From an uncultured Bacteroidales bacterium (GTDB lineage: Bacteria; Bacteroidota; Bacteroidia; Bacteroidales; Paludibacteraceae), in contig CAMHEP010000059.1 in NCBI GenBank assembly GCA_946184195.1, positions 1 through 9,294 on the forward strand: a DNA stretch of 9,294 nt. Reading direction: 5' to 3'. The translations under genes were made by a program, and so were the position numbers. The notes beneath the pieces are model-generated. The model was not told where the DNA came from. It did no database searches and saw nothing but the letters and a program-made list of their open reading frames with translations. The first letter of the stretch is position 1, and the number at the start of each line of letters is the position of its first letter. Shown here in pieces: positions 1-6,836 of this stretch.

Positions 1-2
1 GC

Positions 3-146
3 TTCGCTAAAAGAAATAATCGTGCCCCTGTGGCTAAGAATAAAGACAAAACAGCTTCGACTAACCAAGGCATTCAAGTCTTTACTCCTTACTCCTTTAG
101 TGAGTGGAACGAACGATCCATAATCCAAATCGTAAATGATATGTGA
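3..146 (+). CDS. C-terminal end of an unidentified protein (partial, 5' end outside window)
   Basis: The third forward frame is open from the window edge to a TGA at 144-146, giving about 47 residues. The stretch starts with a Lys/Asn/Ala/Thr-rich, linker-like segment and ends in a more ordered tail containing VFTPYSFSEWNERS and finishing IIQIVNDM. I prefer this frame because its stop lies four bases before the most likely start of the next gene, as expected in an operon, and because its composition is protein-like. Frame 1 is also open (to 121-123), but it reads as an unlikely Leu/Lys-rich string. I recognise no family and assign no function; too little of the protein is present. A non-coding leader for the next gene remains possible. 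Confidence 0.45.
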   Translation, partial: FAKRNNRAPVAKNKDKTASTNQGIQVFTPYSFSEWNERSIIQIVNDM

Positions 147-150
147 TGAC

Positions 151-1593
151 ATGACACTGACGCGTACTATCCATATTGCTTTGTTGGCAACCCTCATGGG
201 GTGGTCATCTTCGCTGATGGTTGCTCAATCGGATGCTCTGCAAACCTTTGTGGACAATAAGCTCATTCGGCAGGCGAACATCAGCGTGCTGATCAAGGAC
301 CTTGACTCCGGCGCGGTCATCGATTCGTTCCGACCTACGCAGGTCGTCCCGCCTGCCAGCGTCATGAAGTTACTTACCACCGGAGCTGCGCTCGAGATGT
401 TCGGACCGGGATATAACATACCTACCTGTCTCGAATACTCCGGCTCCATCACGGACGGTGTGCTGCATGGTAACCTCTACATCCGCGGCAACTGTGACCC
501 GTCGTTGGGAAACCGCAAGGGAACCGTCGCCTTCATGAATAAATGGCTCAAGGCTATCCGCAGCGCCGGCATCAAGCGTATCGACGGTGCCGTCATCGCT
601 GACCTCAGTCTCTTGGACGGAGATGCCGTCAACCCGGGGTGGCTCTGGGAGGATGCCGGCAACTACTACGCCCCCGGCATCTTCGCGGTCAACTACCTGA
701 GCAACACGCTCAATATCATCCTTCGCAGCGGCACCATAGGCAGCGTCGCTGAGGTCATACGCACAGAGCCGGACTATCCCGGACTGAAATACAATAATCA
801 TATCCGCTGCACGCAGACGCTCTACGATGGCGCTTTCGTGCACGGTATGCCCTATAGTACCGAGCGGTACCTCACCGGCTCTATTCCCTTTAACCACGGG
901 CAGTTCGGCGTGCAAAGTGATATCCCCAATCCCGGATGGCTCTTGGCGCTGCACCTGAGTGACCTCTTGGAACGCAACGGCATAGAGGTGACCAAAGAGG
1001 CGTCCTTTGTCGGAGATAAGGGACCTGCCACAGGACTCAGGCAACCGCTCTACACCCATCAGGGCGACTCGATGGGAGCTCTCATCGCGGAAGCCAATAT
1101 CTACAGCAGCAACCTCTACGCCGAGGCGCTGTTCCGCTATATGGGGACACAATACGGCACCCCGGGAACGGTGCACAATAGCTGTGAGGTGCTCCGTGAC
1201 TTCTGGTATCGGCATGGCGTCAACCTGCGTGGGGCACTCATCAAGGACGGTTGCGGTTTAGCGCCTCAGGATGCCGTCAGTGCTCAGAGTTTCGTCAATG
1301 TGCTCACCTATATGGACAAGAGCCGGTACCGCGAGGCGTGGCTCAGCTCACTGCCCGTCAGTGGCGAGAGCGGAACACTCAAGACCTTCCTCGCCAAGAG
1401 TCCACTCCGGGGAAGAGTACACGCCAAGAGCGGAACCATCGGCGGAACCAAGAACTATGCCGGATATATCGACCTTCCCGATGGACGACGATGGGTGTTC
1501 GCCGTTTTGGTCAATAGTGCGCCCTGTAAAGCCAAGCAGATACAACCACTCATAGAACGCTATCTCAACGATGTTTATCAGCGAAACATATAG
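151..1593 (+). CDS. dacB: D-alanyl-D-alanine carboxypeptidase/endopeptidase, PBP4 (peptidase S13) family
   Basis: This is a periplasmic low-molecular-mass penicillin-binding protein that trims the terminal D-Ala of peptidoglycan stem peptides and can cut D-Ala-mDAP cross-links. Numbered from 151 it has about 480 residues, close to E. coli PBP4. Residues 1-26 form a signal peptide (basic start, hydrophobic core, cleavage near VAQS). The active-site motifs are in order: SVMK (Ser70, Lys73, in PPASVMKLL), SSN (Ser319-Asn321) and KSG (426-428). The S13-typical segments DGCGL (366-370) and LPVSGESGTLK are also present. The large insertion between the first two motifs is normal for the family. An ATG at 136 is in frame, but it would add an acidic MICDD start that suits a signal peptide poorly and would overlap the upstream gene. 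The 3' end overlaps the biotin ligase gene by 23 bases. Ser is more usual at Cys368, and KSG replaces the common KTG. Family assignment is firm; the exact start is less so. Confidence 0.93.
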   Translation: MTLTRTIHIALLATLMGWSSSLMVAQSDALQTFVDNKLIRQANISVLIKDLDSGAVIDSFRPTQVVPPASVMKLLTTGAALEMFGPGYNIPTCLEYSGSITDGVLHGNLYIRGNCDPSLGNRKGTVAFMNKWLKAIRSAGIKRIDGAVIADLSLLDGDAVNPGWLWEDAGNYYAPGIFAVNYLSNTLNIILRSGTIGSVAEVIRTEPDYPGLKYNNHIRCTQTLYDGAFVHGMPYSTERYLTGSIPFNHGQFGVQSDIPNPGWLLALHLSDLLERNGIEVTKEASFVGDKGPATGLRQPLYTHQGDSMGALIAEANIYSSNLYAEALFRYMGTQYGTPGTVHNSCEVLRDFWYRHGVNLRGALIKDGCGLAPQDAVSAQSFVNVLTYMDKSRYREAWLSSLPVSGESGTLKTFLAKSPLRGRVHAKSGTIGGTKNYAGYIDLPDGRRWVFAVLVNSAPCKAKQIQPLIERYLNDVYQRNI

Positions 1594-2290
1594 CACCAAT
1601 ACGCTGCTCAAACAGCGCGTAGCCGCCGGTGAACAGCTGCCCGACTTATCCTTTATCCGCACCGACTACCAGACGGCCGGACGAGGGCAAGCCGGCAACA
1701 CTTGGGAGAGCGAGCGCGGAAAGAATATACTGATGAGCATTCTGCTGAATAAACCCGCCATACCTGTGGAAAAGCAGTTCCTGCTGAGTGAACTCTTCCC
1801 CTTGGCGGTCATCGAGGCGGTTGAGGCTATGGTCGGACCTTTAGACATGGAGGTCAAGTGGCCGAACGACATCTACGTGGGCAACCGTAAGTTGGCGGGT
1901 ATACTGATTGAGAACAGTTTGAGTAGCGGGCGTATCGACTATGCCATCCTTGGCATAGGACTCAATGTCAACCAAACCGAATGGGTGAGCGACGCACCCA
2001 ATCCTGTCTCGCTCAAGATGCTCACGGGGCACGAGTGGGATGTTGAGAAACTGACCGATAGTATCATGGACAGATTGAGGGACAGACTGGACAATGTCGA
2101 AGACCATCTACTGCACGAACAGTATATGGCTCGTCTCTTCCGACGGGAGGGATACCACCCTTACCGCAACAAGGAAGGCGATTTTTGGGCTCGTATAGCC
2201 GATGTAGATGCGTTCGGACGACTGATTCTCGAAATGCAGAATGGAGAAAAACGAACCTACCTGCTCAAGCAGGTACAATATTTGTTATAG
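1571..2290 (+). CDS. birA: Biotin-[acetyl-CoA-carboxylase] ligase, monofunctional (class I)
   Basis: The enzyme activates biotin with ATP to biotinyl-5'-AMP and transfers it to the lysine of biotin carboxyl carrier proteins in the cytoplasm. The 239 residues hold only the catalytic and C-terminal domains; the N-terminal winged helix of the E. coli repressor form is absent, so it is not expected to bind DNA. Visible motifs are STN (8-10), the biotinyl-AMP loop GRGQAGNTW (37-45), KWPND (96-100), RKLAGILIE (106-114, with Lys107 matching the E. coli Lys183 position) and GIGLNVN (128-134). The C-terminal domain (about 195-239) has the small beta-barrel pattern FGRLILE. The start inside the end of the dacB-like gene is supported because the family-typical STN motif sits only eight codons in and a later start would remove it. 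The fourth loop residue is Gln40, where E. coli BirA has Arg118. Translation is probably coupled to the upstream gene. Confidence 0.93.
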   Translation: MFISETYSTNTLLKQRVAAGEQLPDLSFIRTDYQTAGRGQAGNTWESERGKNILMSILLNKPAIPVEKQFLLSELFPLAVIEAVEAMVGPLDMEVKWPNDIYVGNRKLAGILIENSLSSGRIDYAILGIGLNVNQTEWVSDAPNPVSLKMLTGHEWDVEKLTDSIMDRLRDRLDNVEDHLLHEQYMARLFRREGYHPYRNKEGDFWARIADVDAFGRLILEMQNGEKRTYLLKQVQYLL

Positions 2291-2316
2291 TATCTTCTGA
2301 ATAAAACAACATAGCT

Positions 2317-3450
2317 ATGCAAAACATTATTATTACCGGCGGAGCCGGATTTATCGGCAGTCACGTAGTTAGACTGTTCGTCAACAAGTACCCCGACTAC
2401 CGCATCATCAATGTGGATAAGCTCACTTATGCAGGGAATCTGGCCAACCTGAAGGATATTGAGCATAAACCCAACTACCGCTTTGTCAAGGCGGACATAT
2501 GCGATTTCGATACTATGTATGCCCTCATGAAAGAGGAGCAGGTAACCGGTATCATACACCTTGCTGCCGAGAGTCACGTGGATCGCAGTATCAAGGATCC
2601 TTTCACCTTCGCCCGTACGAATGTGCTCGGTACACTCTCACTGCTGCAAGCCGCTAAACTATATTGGGAGAGTCTGCCTGAGCGCTACGAAGGCAAGCGT
2701 TTCTACCACATCTCCACCGATGAGGTATACGGTGCCCTGCAACTCACTCATCCCGAGGGTATCGAGTCTCCCTTCACCACCAAGGCATCCAGCAAGGATC
2801 ATCACCACGCCTACGGCGAGGAGTTCTTCCTCGAGACTACGAAGTACAACCCCCATAGCCCCTATAGCGCCTCCAAGGCGAGCAGCGACCATTTTGTGCG
2901 TGCCTTCCATGATACATACGGCATGCCCACTATCGTGACCAACTGCTCGAATAACTATGGACCCTACCAGTTCCCCGAGAAACTCATTCCCCTCTTTATC
3001 AACAATATCCGTCATCGTAAACCTCTGCCTGTGTATGGCAAGGGCGAGAACGTGCGAGATTGGCTCTACGTCGAAGACCATGCACGAGCTATCGACCTCA
3101 TCTTCCACAAGGGAAAGGTGGCTGAGACTTACAACATTGGCGGTTTTAATGAGTGGAAGAATATCGACATCATCAAGGTGGTGATTAAGACCGTTGACCG
3201 TCTGCTCGGACGTAAGGAAGGCGAAGATATGGACCTCATTACCTATGTCACCGACCGTGCCGGGCACGATTTGCGCTATGCTATCGACAGCCGCAAACTG
3301 CAACGTGAACTCGGATGGGAGCCCAGTCTACAGTTCGAGGAAGGTATAGAGAAAACGGTGCGCTGGTACCTCGATAACGAGGAGTGGCTCACCAACATCA
3401 CATCCGGCGAGTACGAGAAGTACTACGAATCGATGTATGCCAATCGATAA
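2317..3450 (+). CDS. rmlB: dTDP-glucose 4,6-dehydratase
   Basis: This cytoplasmic extended short-chain dehydrogenase converts dTDP-D-glucose to dTDP-4-keto-6-deoxy-D-glucose, the second step towards dTDP-L-rhamnose and other deoxysugars of surface polysaccharides. The 377 residues show the NAD-binding motif GGAGFIG (8-14), DKLTYAGN (34-41), HLAAESHVDRS, the catalytic triplet Thr134-Asp135-Glu136 in STDEVYG, the YSASK motif (Tyr183, Lys187), NNYGPYQFPEKLIP (212-225) and RDWLYVEDH (247-255). The spacing from TDE to Tyr183 is about 16 residues longer than in E. coli RmlB (Tyr167); the extra segment includes DHHHAYG. I recall this longer form from Bacteroides homologues. The ATG lies 26 bases after the birA stop, so co-transcription is likely. 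A weak promoter-like AATATTTG (2277-2284) leaves room for separate transcription. No rmlA, rmlC or rmlD is in the window. The symbol rfbB is equivalent. Confidence 0.95.
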   Translation: MQNIIITGGAGFIGSHVVRLFVNKYPDYRIINVDKLTYAGNLANLKDIEHKPNYRFVKADICDFDTMYALMKEEQVTGIIHLAAESHVDRSIKDPFTFARTNVLGTLSLLQAAKLYWESLPERYEGKRFYHISTDEVYGALQLTHPEGIESPFTTKASSKDHHHAYGEEFFLETTKYNPHSPYSASKASSDHFVRAFHDTYGMPTIVTNCSNNYGPYQFPEKLIPLFINNIRHRKPLPVYGKGENVRDWLYVEDHARAIDLIFHKGKVAETYNIGGFNEWKNIDIIKVVIKTVDRLLGRKEGEDMDLITYVTDRAGHDLRYAIDSRKLQRELGWEPSLQFEEGIEKTVRWYLDNEEWLTNITSGEYEKYYESMYANR

Positions 3451-3469
3451 TGAGCAAGGGGCGTGACAA

Positions 3470-4315
3470 CTATTCCGCCGCACGGTAAGCCTTTGGAGTC
3501 ATACCGGTGTGTGACTTGAAGAAGCGGTTGAAGAACGCTACATTCTCAAAGCCCAACGCGAGAGCGATCTCCTTCACTTGGAGAGACGTAATCTTGAGTT
3601 GGGCTTTGGCGTCGGTAAGGATAGCATCGTTGATGATATCACCTGCTGTACGTTCTGCCACCGACTTGATGGTAGCACATAGGTGAGGCAAAGTCAGGTG
3701 CATCGCCTCCGCATACTGGTTCACATGATGCCATTCGTGATAATGCTTGAGCACCAACTCGCAGTAGTTCTGGTAAATCTCTGTCTTGCGGTCCAGCGGA
3801 CGGATACGCGACTCCGACGAGTTCTGGGCATAGTCGGCAAAGGAGGACTGCAGGAAATTGAACACATGAATCATCTTCTCGCTACTGAGGAACGGCGGGG
3901 TGAGGTTACTCGTGCGGAATAGCAACTGAGCCATGTCATTCACTATACCCGCCTGCTCATCGTTGAGGTGCAGGATGGGAGAACTTAAACGCAATGCGGT
4001 GAGAGACATGCGATTGCCGAAGGTATGCTTCTCAAGGAAGGATGAGGAGAAAAGCAGGTAGTAGACCAGTGCGTCCTCGGAAAATTCGTGAATCAACAGG
4101 AAACTGCCCGGCTCCAAGAGCAACACATCGTTCTGATTGAACTCATAGTGTGTGATATTGATAGTGGCTTTGGCACTGCCACGAACCATGAAAGCAAATA
4201 CACCACACTGAATCTTGCACGGGAAACGACCGTACTCGTTCATAATCTTACCACTGGCGTCACCTATCAAATAGTCCACCGGACAATCCAACAAGGGAAT
4301 ACTTTTCTCTTCCAT
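3470..4315 (-). CDS. AraC-family transcriptional regulator
   Basis: This 281-residue protein has the usual AraC layout. Residues 1 to about 165 form a sensor region, with a cupin-like start (about 30-95, containing NDVLLLEPGSFLLIHE); its ligand cannot be told from sequence. A C-terminal double helix-turn-helix domain covers about 180-280. The second helix-turn-helix carries the family signature: KEIALALGF (248-256), then FFNRFFKSHTGMTPKAYR (261-278). The first helix-turn-helix is around YAEAMHLTLPHLCATIKSV (201-219). There is no membrane segment or signal peptide, so it is expected to be a cytoplasmic DNA-binding protein. The gene stands alone behind a strong Bacteroidota promoter match and converges on rmlB. 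Because it is solitary, its targets are unknown; autoregulation through the palindromes upstream is plausible but inferred. Assignment to the family is firm, the regulon is not. Confidence 0.92.
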   Translation of the reverse strand: MEEKSIPLLDCPVDYLIGDASGKIMNEYGRFPCKIQCGVFAFMVRGSAKATINITHYEFNQNDVLLLEPGSFLLIHEFSEDALVYYLLFSSSFLEKHTFGNRMSLTALRLSSPILHLNDEQAGIVNDMAQLLFRTSNLTPPFLSSEKMIHVFNFLQSSFADYAQNSSESRIRPLDRKTEIYQNYCELVLKHYHEWHHVNQYAEAMHLTLPHLCATIKSVAERTAGDIINDAILTDAKAQLKITSLQVKEIALALGFENVAFFNRFFKSHTGMTPKAYRAAE

Positions 4316-4343
4316 AGCTTTTGTGTTTATGTGAATTCGGGCA

Positions 4344-4375
4344 CAAAGATACGAAAAAGAATTGATATTTACTAA
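4344..4375 (-). promoter_or_regulatory. Bacteroidota-type promoter for the AraC-family gene
   Basis: On the minus strand TATCTTTG (4351 down to 4344) matches the Bacteroidota -7 consensus TAnnTTTG exactly. A weak -33 candidate, TTAG (4375-4372), matches three of four bases of TTTG and is 20 bases upstream. Transcription would begin near 4336-4339, leaving a leader of about 22 bases before the ATG at 4315. The leader shows no GGAGG-like ribosome binding site, which is normal for this phylum. The -7 match is seen directly; activity and start point are inferred. Confidence 0.7.
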
Positions 4376-4407
4376 TAATCTTAATAAAAAGTACTTTTTT
4401 TAGTAAA
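4368..4407. repeat. 8-base inverted repeat TTTACTAA/TTAGTAAA
   Basis: TTTACTAA at 4368-4375 is mirrored exactly by TTAGTAAA at 4400-4407, with 24 bases between, and the pair encloses the 14-base palindrome. The left copy overlaps the presumed -33 region of the AraC-family promoter, which would suit repressor or autoregulator binding. This is seen directly; regulatory meaning is inferred. Confidence 0.4.
4386..4399. repeat. Perfect 14-base palindrome upstream of the AraC promoter
   Basis: The sequence aaaaagtacttttt is fully self-complementary. It sits about 35-48 bases upstream of the -7 element of the AraC-family gene. It could be an operator half-site arrangement or a weak AT hairpin at the end of the leftward operon. 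A/T-tract palindromes also arise by chance in AT-rich DNA, so function is only a suggestion. Confidence 0.5.
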
Positions 4408-4426
4408 ATAAGTATACTTTATTACT
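4402..4426. repeat. Imperfect AT-rich inverted repeat around AAGTATACTT
   Basis: A perfect 10-base palindrome, aagtatactt (4410-4419), is flanked by agtaa (4402-4406) and ttact (4422-4426), which also pair. The whole 25-base stretch could fold into an interrupted hairpin 14 to 38 bases after the DUF5686 stop codon. It lacks a GC-rich stem, so it is a poor intrinsic terminator; it may instead be another binding site for the neighbouring regulator. Confidence 0.4.
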
Positions 4427-4439
4427 TGAGTGCATAAAT

Positions 4440-6836
4440 TTAGTAGCCTATATGTAATCTGAAACGCAAAGCCCAAAGCGGTGAAGAGAGGTCGCTGCGG
4501 TGGGGCAGCCGCCACACACTGTAAATCTCGCCTATGCGCAGAATATTACCTATACCGCAGCCTATCTCCACATAGGGAACGGTGGCAGCCTGCATTCCCT
4601 CCGGCATGGCCAGTACCTCACGATGGCTATCTCTCATTCCTCCCCAGCCGCACTTGAAGGAGACCAGTTCCCTTAGTCCCGCATAGCGCACTCCCGGAAT
4701 GAGGTTGAAGAGTATACCTCGACCGTTCCAGTCGGCGTGCAGCGTCACGTAACGGTCTGCTGCGTATTGGAAATTGTTCATCAGCGTGAAACGGTAGGGG
4801 TCGTAGGCATAAGTATGGTTCCCCTCAAAATGATACAGTAGCGGATAAGGCACTTGTCCGAATATACATCCGGCTTGTACGGCATAGGTCAGCTCACCGC
4901 CTACGCCCATGTCTACGGTGTGTTTAATCAGCAGGTGCAGATGAGAATAGAGACCGTAGCCGCTACGACCGTCCGTGTGGTAGCTGCCTGCTTCTACACC
5001 GATATGAAGCACAGGATAGGGAGTGCGGGCGTGGATACGGCGAAACCACAGGTCTGTCTTCCTCTCGTGCCATCCCAGACGGACAATACCGCCAAGAGTC
5101 TGATAACTGAAGTAGGGCAGTCGGTGATAACCTATCAGCGGGTCTCCATAGTTTTGCCAGCCTATGCGGGCATACAGACGGGTCTCCACATTGTCGTGCC
5201 AATCGGTCTGAGCCAGCATTTGCAGCTGCCGACGACGTGCCGCAGTGTTGTGGAAAGTGCCGGGACGACGCAGTGCCAGGAAGGCATACGACGTGAAGTC
5301 CATCAGACCATACCCCATGTTGTTCTCGCGTTGGAGGGTGGAAAAATCGTCCAACTCTGTCCATGCGTAATGGTCGCGGTATTCAATGGAGAGGATATTG
5401 CGTCTGAGGGTGGGTAGATTGACCGATACACGTCCCATACCCTTCCATGCTTTGTCGCGTATGCCGTACGCCACATTGGCTTCCAGACAGACGTTCTTCA
5501 TCAGCCGTTCACTCGTCCGTAGGGGAAGACCGATATGAACGGTTTCGTGTTCGTTGACTTGAAGAATCTCCTCAATATGACCGATGTCCACGTAGCTGCC
5601 TGTAGGGATATAGCCTGTCGTGATAATGGTGGCTAACCATTTGGCGATGCGGATAGCCGGTGTCTCGCTCAGACTATCCATCGCGACGTGAGGAAGGCCG
5701 GGCTCTTCCGCTGTACTTTGTGGTAGACTATCGGTCCCTGATGCGCTCCTCTCTGCTTCCTTATTCTGCAGCATGTAGTCAATCACTGCTGTCGGCATGA
5801 CACGATGGGTAGTGTCGACGGTGACGGCGAAATCAAGGACAGTATGTAGATGTTGGTTGGTCAGTCGGTTCTGACGGTCGAAAGTCTGACTAAGTCGGGC
5901 TTCCGTCAGGTGGTTAATCGTCACCTGCGGCGACGTATGGGCGGTCACACGGCGGATAGCATAGGTGGCTGAGTCGATGGCCATCTCGCCGTCGAAGGTG
6001 GCATAAAAGGGGTTCTTGGTGCGGAAACGGATGAGGTAGAGTTTATCCATACCATCCCTCACCGAGTCTGCCAGATAATAGTTATAGTAGGTGTTGCCGG
6101 TAGATGCCAAGGGCGAGAGAAACGATTTACCCATGATGGGTACCGCGCTGCTATAGAACGAAATGTTCCCCTCGGTGGGCAGAAGTGCTGTGTAGTCAGT
6201 CGGAGTGAAGATAAGTGCCTCGTCGCGGATGGTCGCCAGGCGGCTAAGGTGACTGCCCGATAGTCTCACTGTGTGCTCCGTGCGATAGAGAGGAAGCATC
6301 CATGTCGAGTCTCCCGCGAGCACCATACCGTCTTGCAGCTGGCGCCATAGGCTACGTTTGAGTTGACGGGCACCGATATGACTCACCGAGAGTAGAATCG
6401 TCTCGGTCATGTCTTGAGGCATATCCGAATGCAGATAACGGTCGTTCTCCTTGCGATGCGCACGTACTCCCTCCATGATAGGTAGAGCGGGGTTCTTGCC
6501 CGGCCGGGCTAACAACTCCGGCAACAATGCCTGCTTCTCCTTGAGCGAGACCTGCAGACCTGCCATTTGACCGGGACTAATCTTGAACGACTCGGTCTGA
6601 TAACCAAGAGAGGAGACGAGTAGGGTTCGCTGTTTGTCCAGTAGCACTTTCAACGCGAAACTGCCCTCTTGATCCGAGGTCGTACCAATGTCTGTGCCGC
6701 GGAAATAAATATGTGCGTTCGCAATCGGTTCTCCGGTCTCCGTATTCATCACGTCGCCCACGATGACAGTAGGTGTCTGGGCTGTCATCCTCGTGGCGAG
6801 GAGTATCAGCAGCACTATGTGAGCAATACGTCTCAT
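4440..6836 (-). CDS. DUF5686 family outer-membrane protein with carboxypeptidase-regulatory-like domain
   Basis: The 798-residue product begins with a signal peptide (1 to about 19, ending RMTA before QTP). A CarboxypepD_reg-like beta-sandwich follows (about 22-98; GEPIANAHIYFRGTDIGT, DQEGSF and SSLGYQT are typical), as in many Bacteroidota outer-membrane proteins. The rest fits DUF5686: a conserved start RPGKNPALPI (111-120), a middle beta-rich region, the joining segment KWLATIITTGYIPTGSYVDIG, and a C-terminal half of alternating aromatic and polar strands that looks like a beta-barrel. The last residue is an aromatic Tyr (RLHIGY), as expected for outer-membrane insertion by BAM. There is no TonB box or plug domain, so it is not a SusC-type transporter. 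The family's function is unknown to me. The start codon overlaps the xerD stop (ATGA), so the two are translationally coupled and this is the last gene of the leftward operon. Confidence 0.85.
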   Translation of the reverse strand: MRRIAHIVLLILLATRMTAQTPTVIVGDVMNTETGEPIANAHIYFRGTDIGTTSDQEGSFALKVLLDKQRTLLVSSLGYQTESFKISPGQMAGLQVSLKEKQALLPELLARPGKNPALPIMEGVRAHRKENDRYLHSDMPQDMTETILLSVSHIGARQLKRSLWRQLQDGMVLAGDSTWMLPLYRTEHTVRLSGSHLSRLATIRDEALIFTPTDYTALLPTEGNISFYSSAVPIMGKSFLSPLASTGNTYYNYYLADSVRDGMDKLYLIRFRTKNPFYATFDGEMAIDSATYAIRRVTAHTSPQVTINHLTEARLSQTFDRQNRLTNQHLHTVLDFAVTVDTTHRVMPTAVIDYMLQNKEAERSASGTDSLPQSTAEEPGLPHVAMDSLSETPAIRIAKWLATIITTGYIPTGSYVDIGHIEEILQVNEHETVHIGLPLRTSERLMKNVCLEANVAYGIRDKAWKGMGRVSVNLPTLRRNILSIEYRDHYAWTELDDFSTLQRENNMGYGLMDFTSYAFLALRRPGTFHNTAARRRQLQMLAQTDWHDNVETRLYARIGWQNYGDPLIGYHRLPYFSYQTLGGIVRLGWHERKTDLWFRRIHARTPYPVLHIGVEAGSYHTDGRSGYGLYSHLHLLIKHTVDMGVGGELTYAVQAGCIFGQVPYPLLYHFEGNHTYAYDPYRFTLMNNFQYAADRYVTLHADWNGRGILFNLIPGVRYAGLRELVSFKCGWGGMRDSHREVLAMPEGMQAATVPYVEIGCGIGNILRIGEIYSVWRLPHRSDLSSPLWALRFRLHIGY

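Larger units (their letters stand above)
4316..4439. other. AT-rich intergenic region between the AraC gene and the DUF5686 gene
   Basis: This 124-base gap is the largest in the window and is much richer in A+T than the genes around it, especially from 4352 to 4440. It must hold the 3' end of the leftward rbfA operon as well as the promoter of the AraC gene. I see no GC-rich hairpin followed by a T-run in the leftward direction, so the operon terminator is not obvious. Weak AT-only hairpins are listed separately. Confidence 0.7.

Noticed and set aside
370..1215. Long minus-strand open frame (281 codons) opposite the S13 peptidase gene
   Set aside because: The plus strand has an unmistakable S13 protein with all motifs; the antisense frame resembles no family and follows from codon composition.
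1386..1436. Repeated cgccaagag in the peptidase gene (near 1391 and 1421)
   Set aside because: Short coding repeats of common Ala-Lys-Ser codons; no array or extended identity.
2277..2284. AATATTTG as a promoter for rmlB
   Set aside because: Differs from TAnnTTTG at the first base, has no clear -33 element and lies in the birA coding end; too weak to list as a feature.
2659..3303. Minus-strand open frame of 214 codons opposite rmlB
   Set aside because: Overlaps a fully motif-supported RmlB; no recognisable domain or start context.
4854..5417. Plus-strand open frame of 187 codons inside the DUF5686 gene
   Set aside because: The opposite-strand protein is continuous for 798 residues with signal peptide and terminal aromatic; this frame is a shadow.
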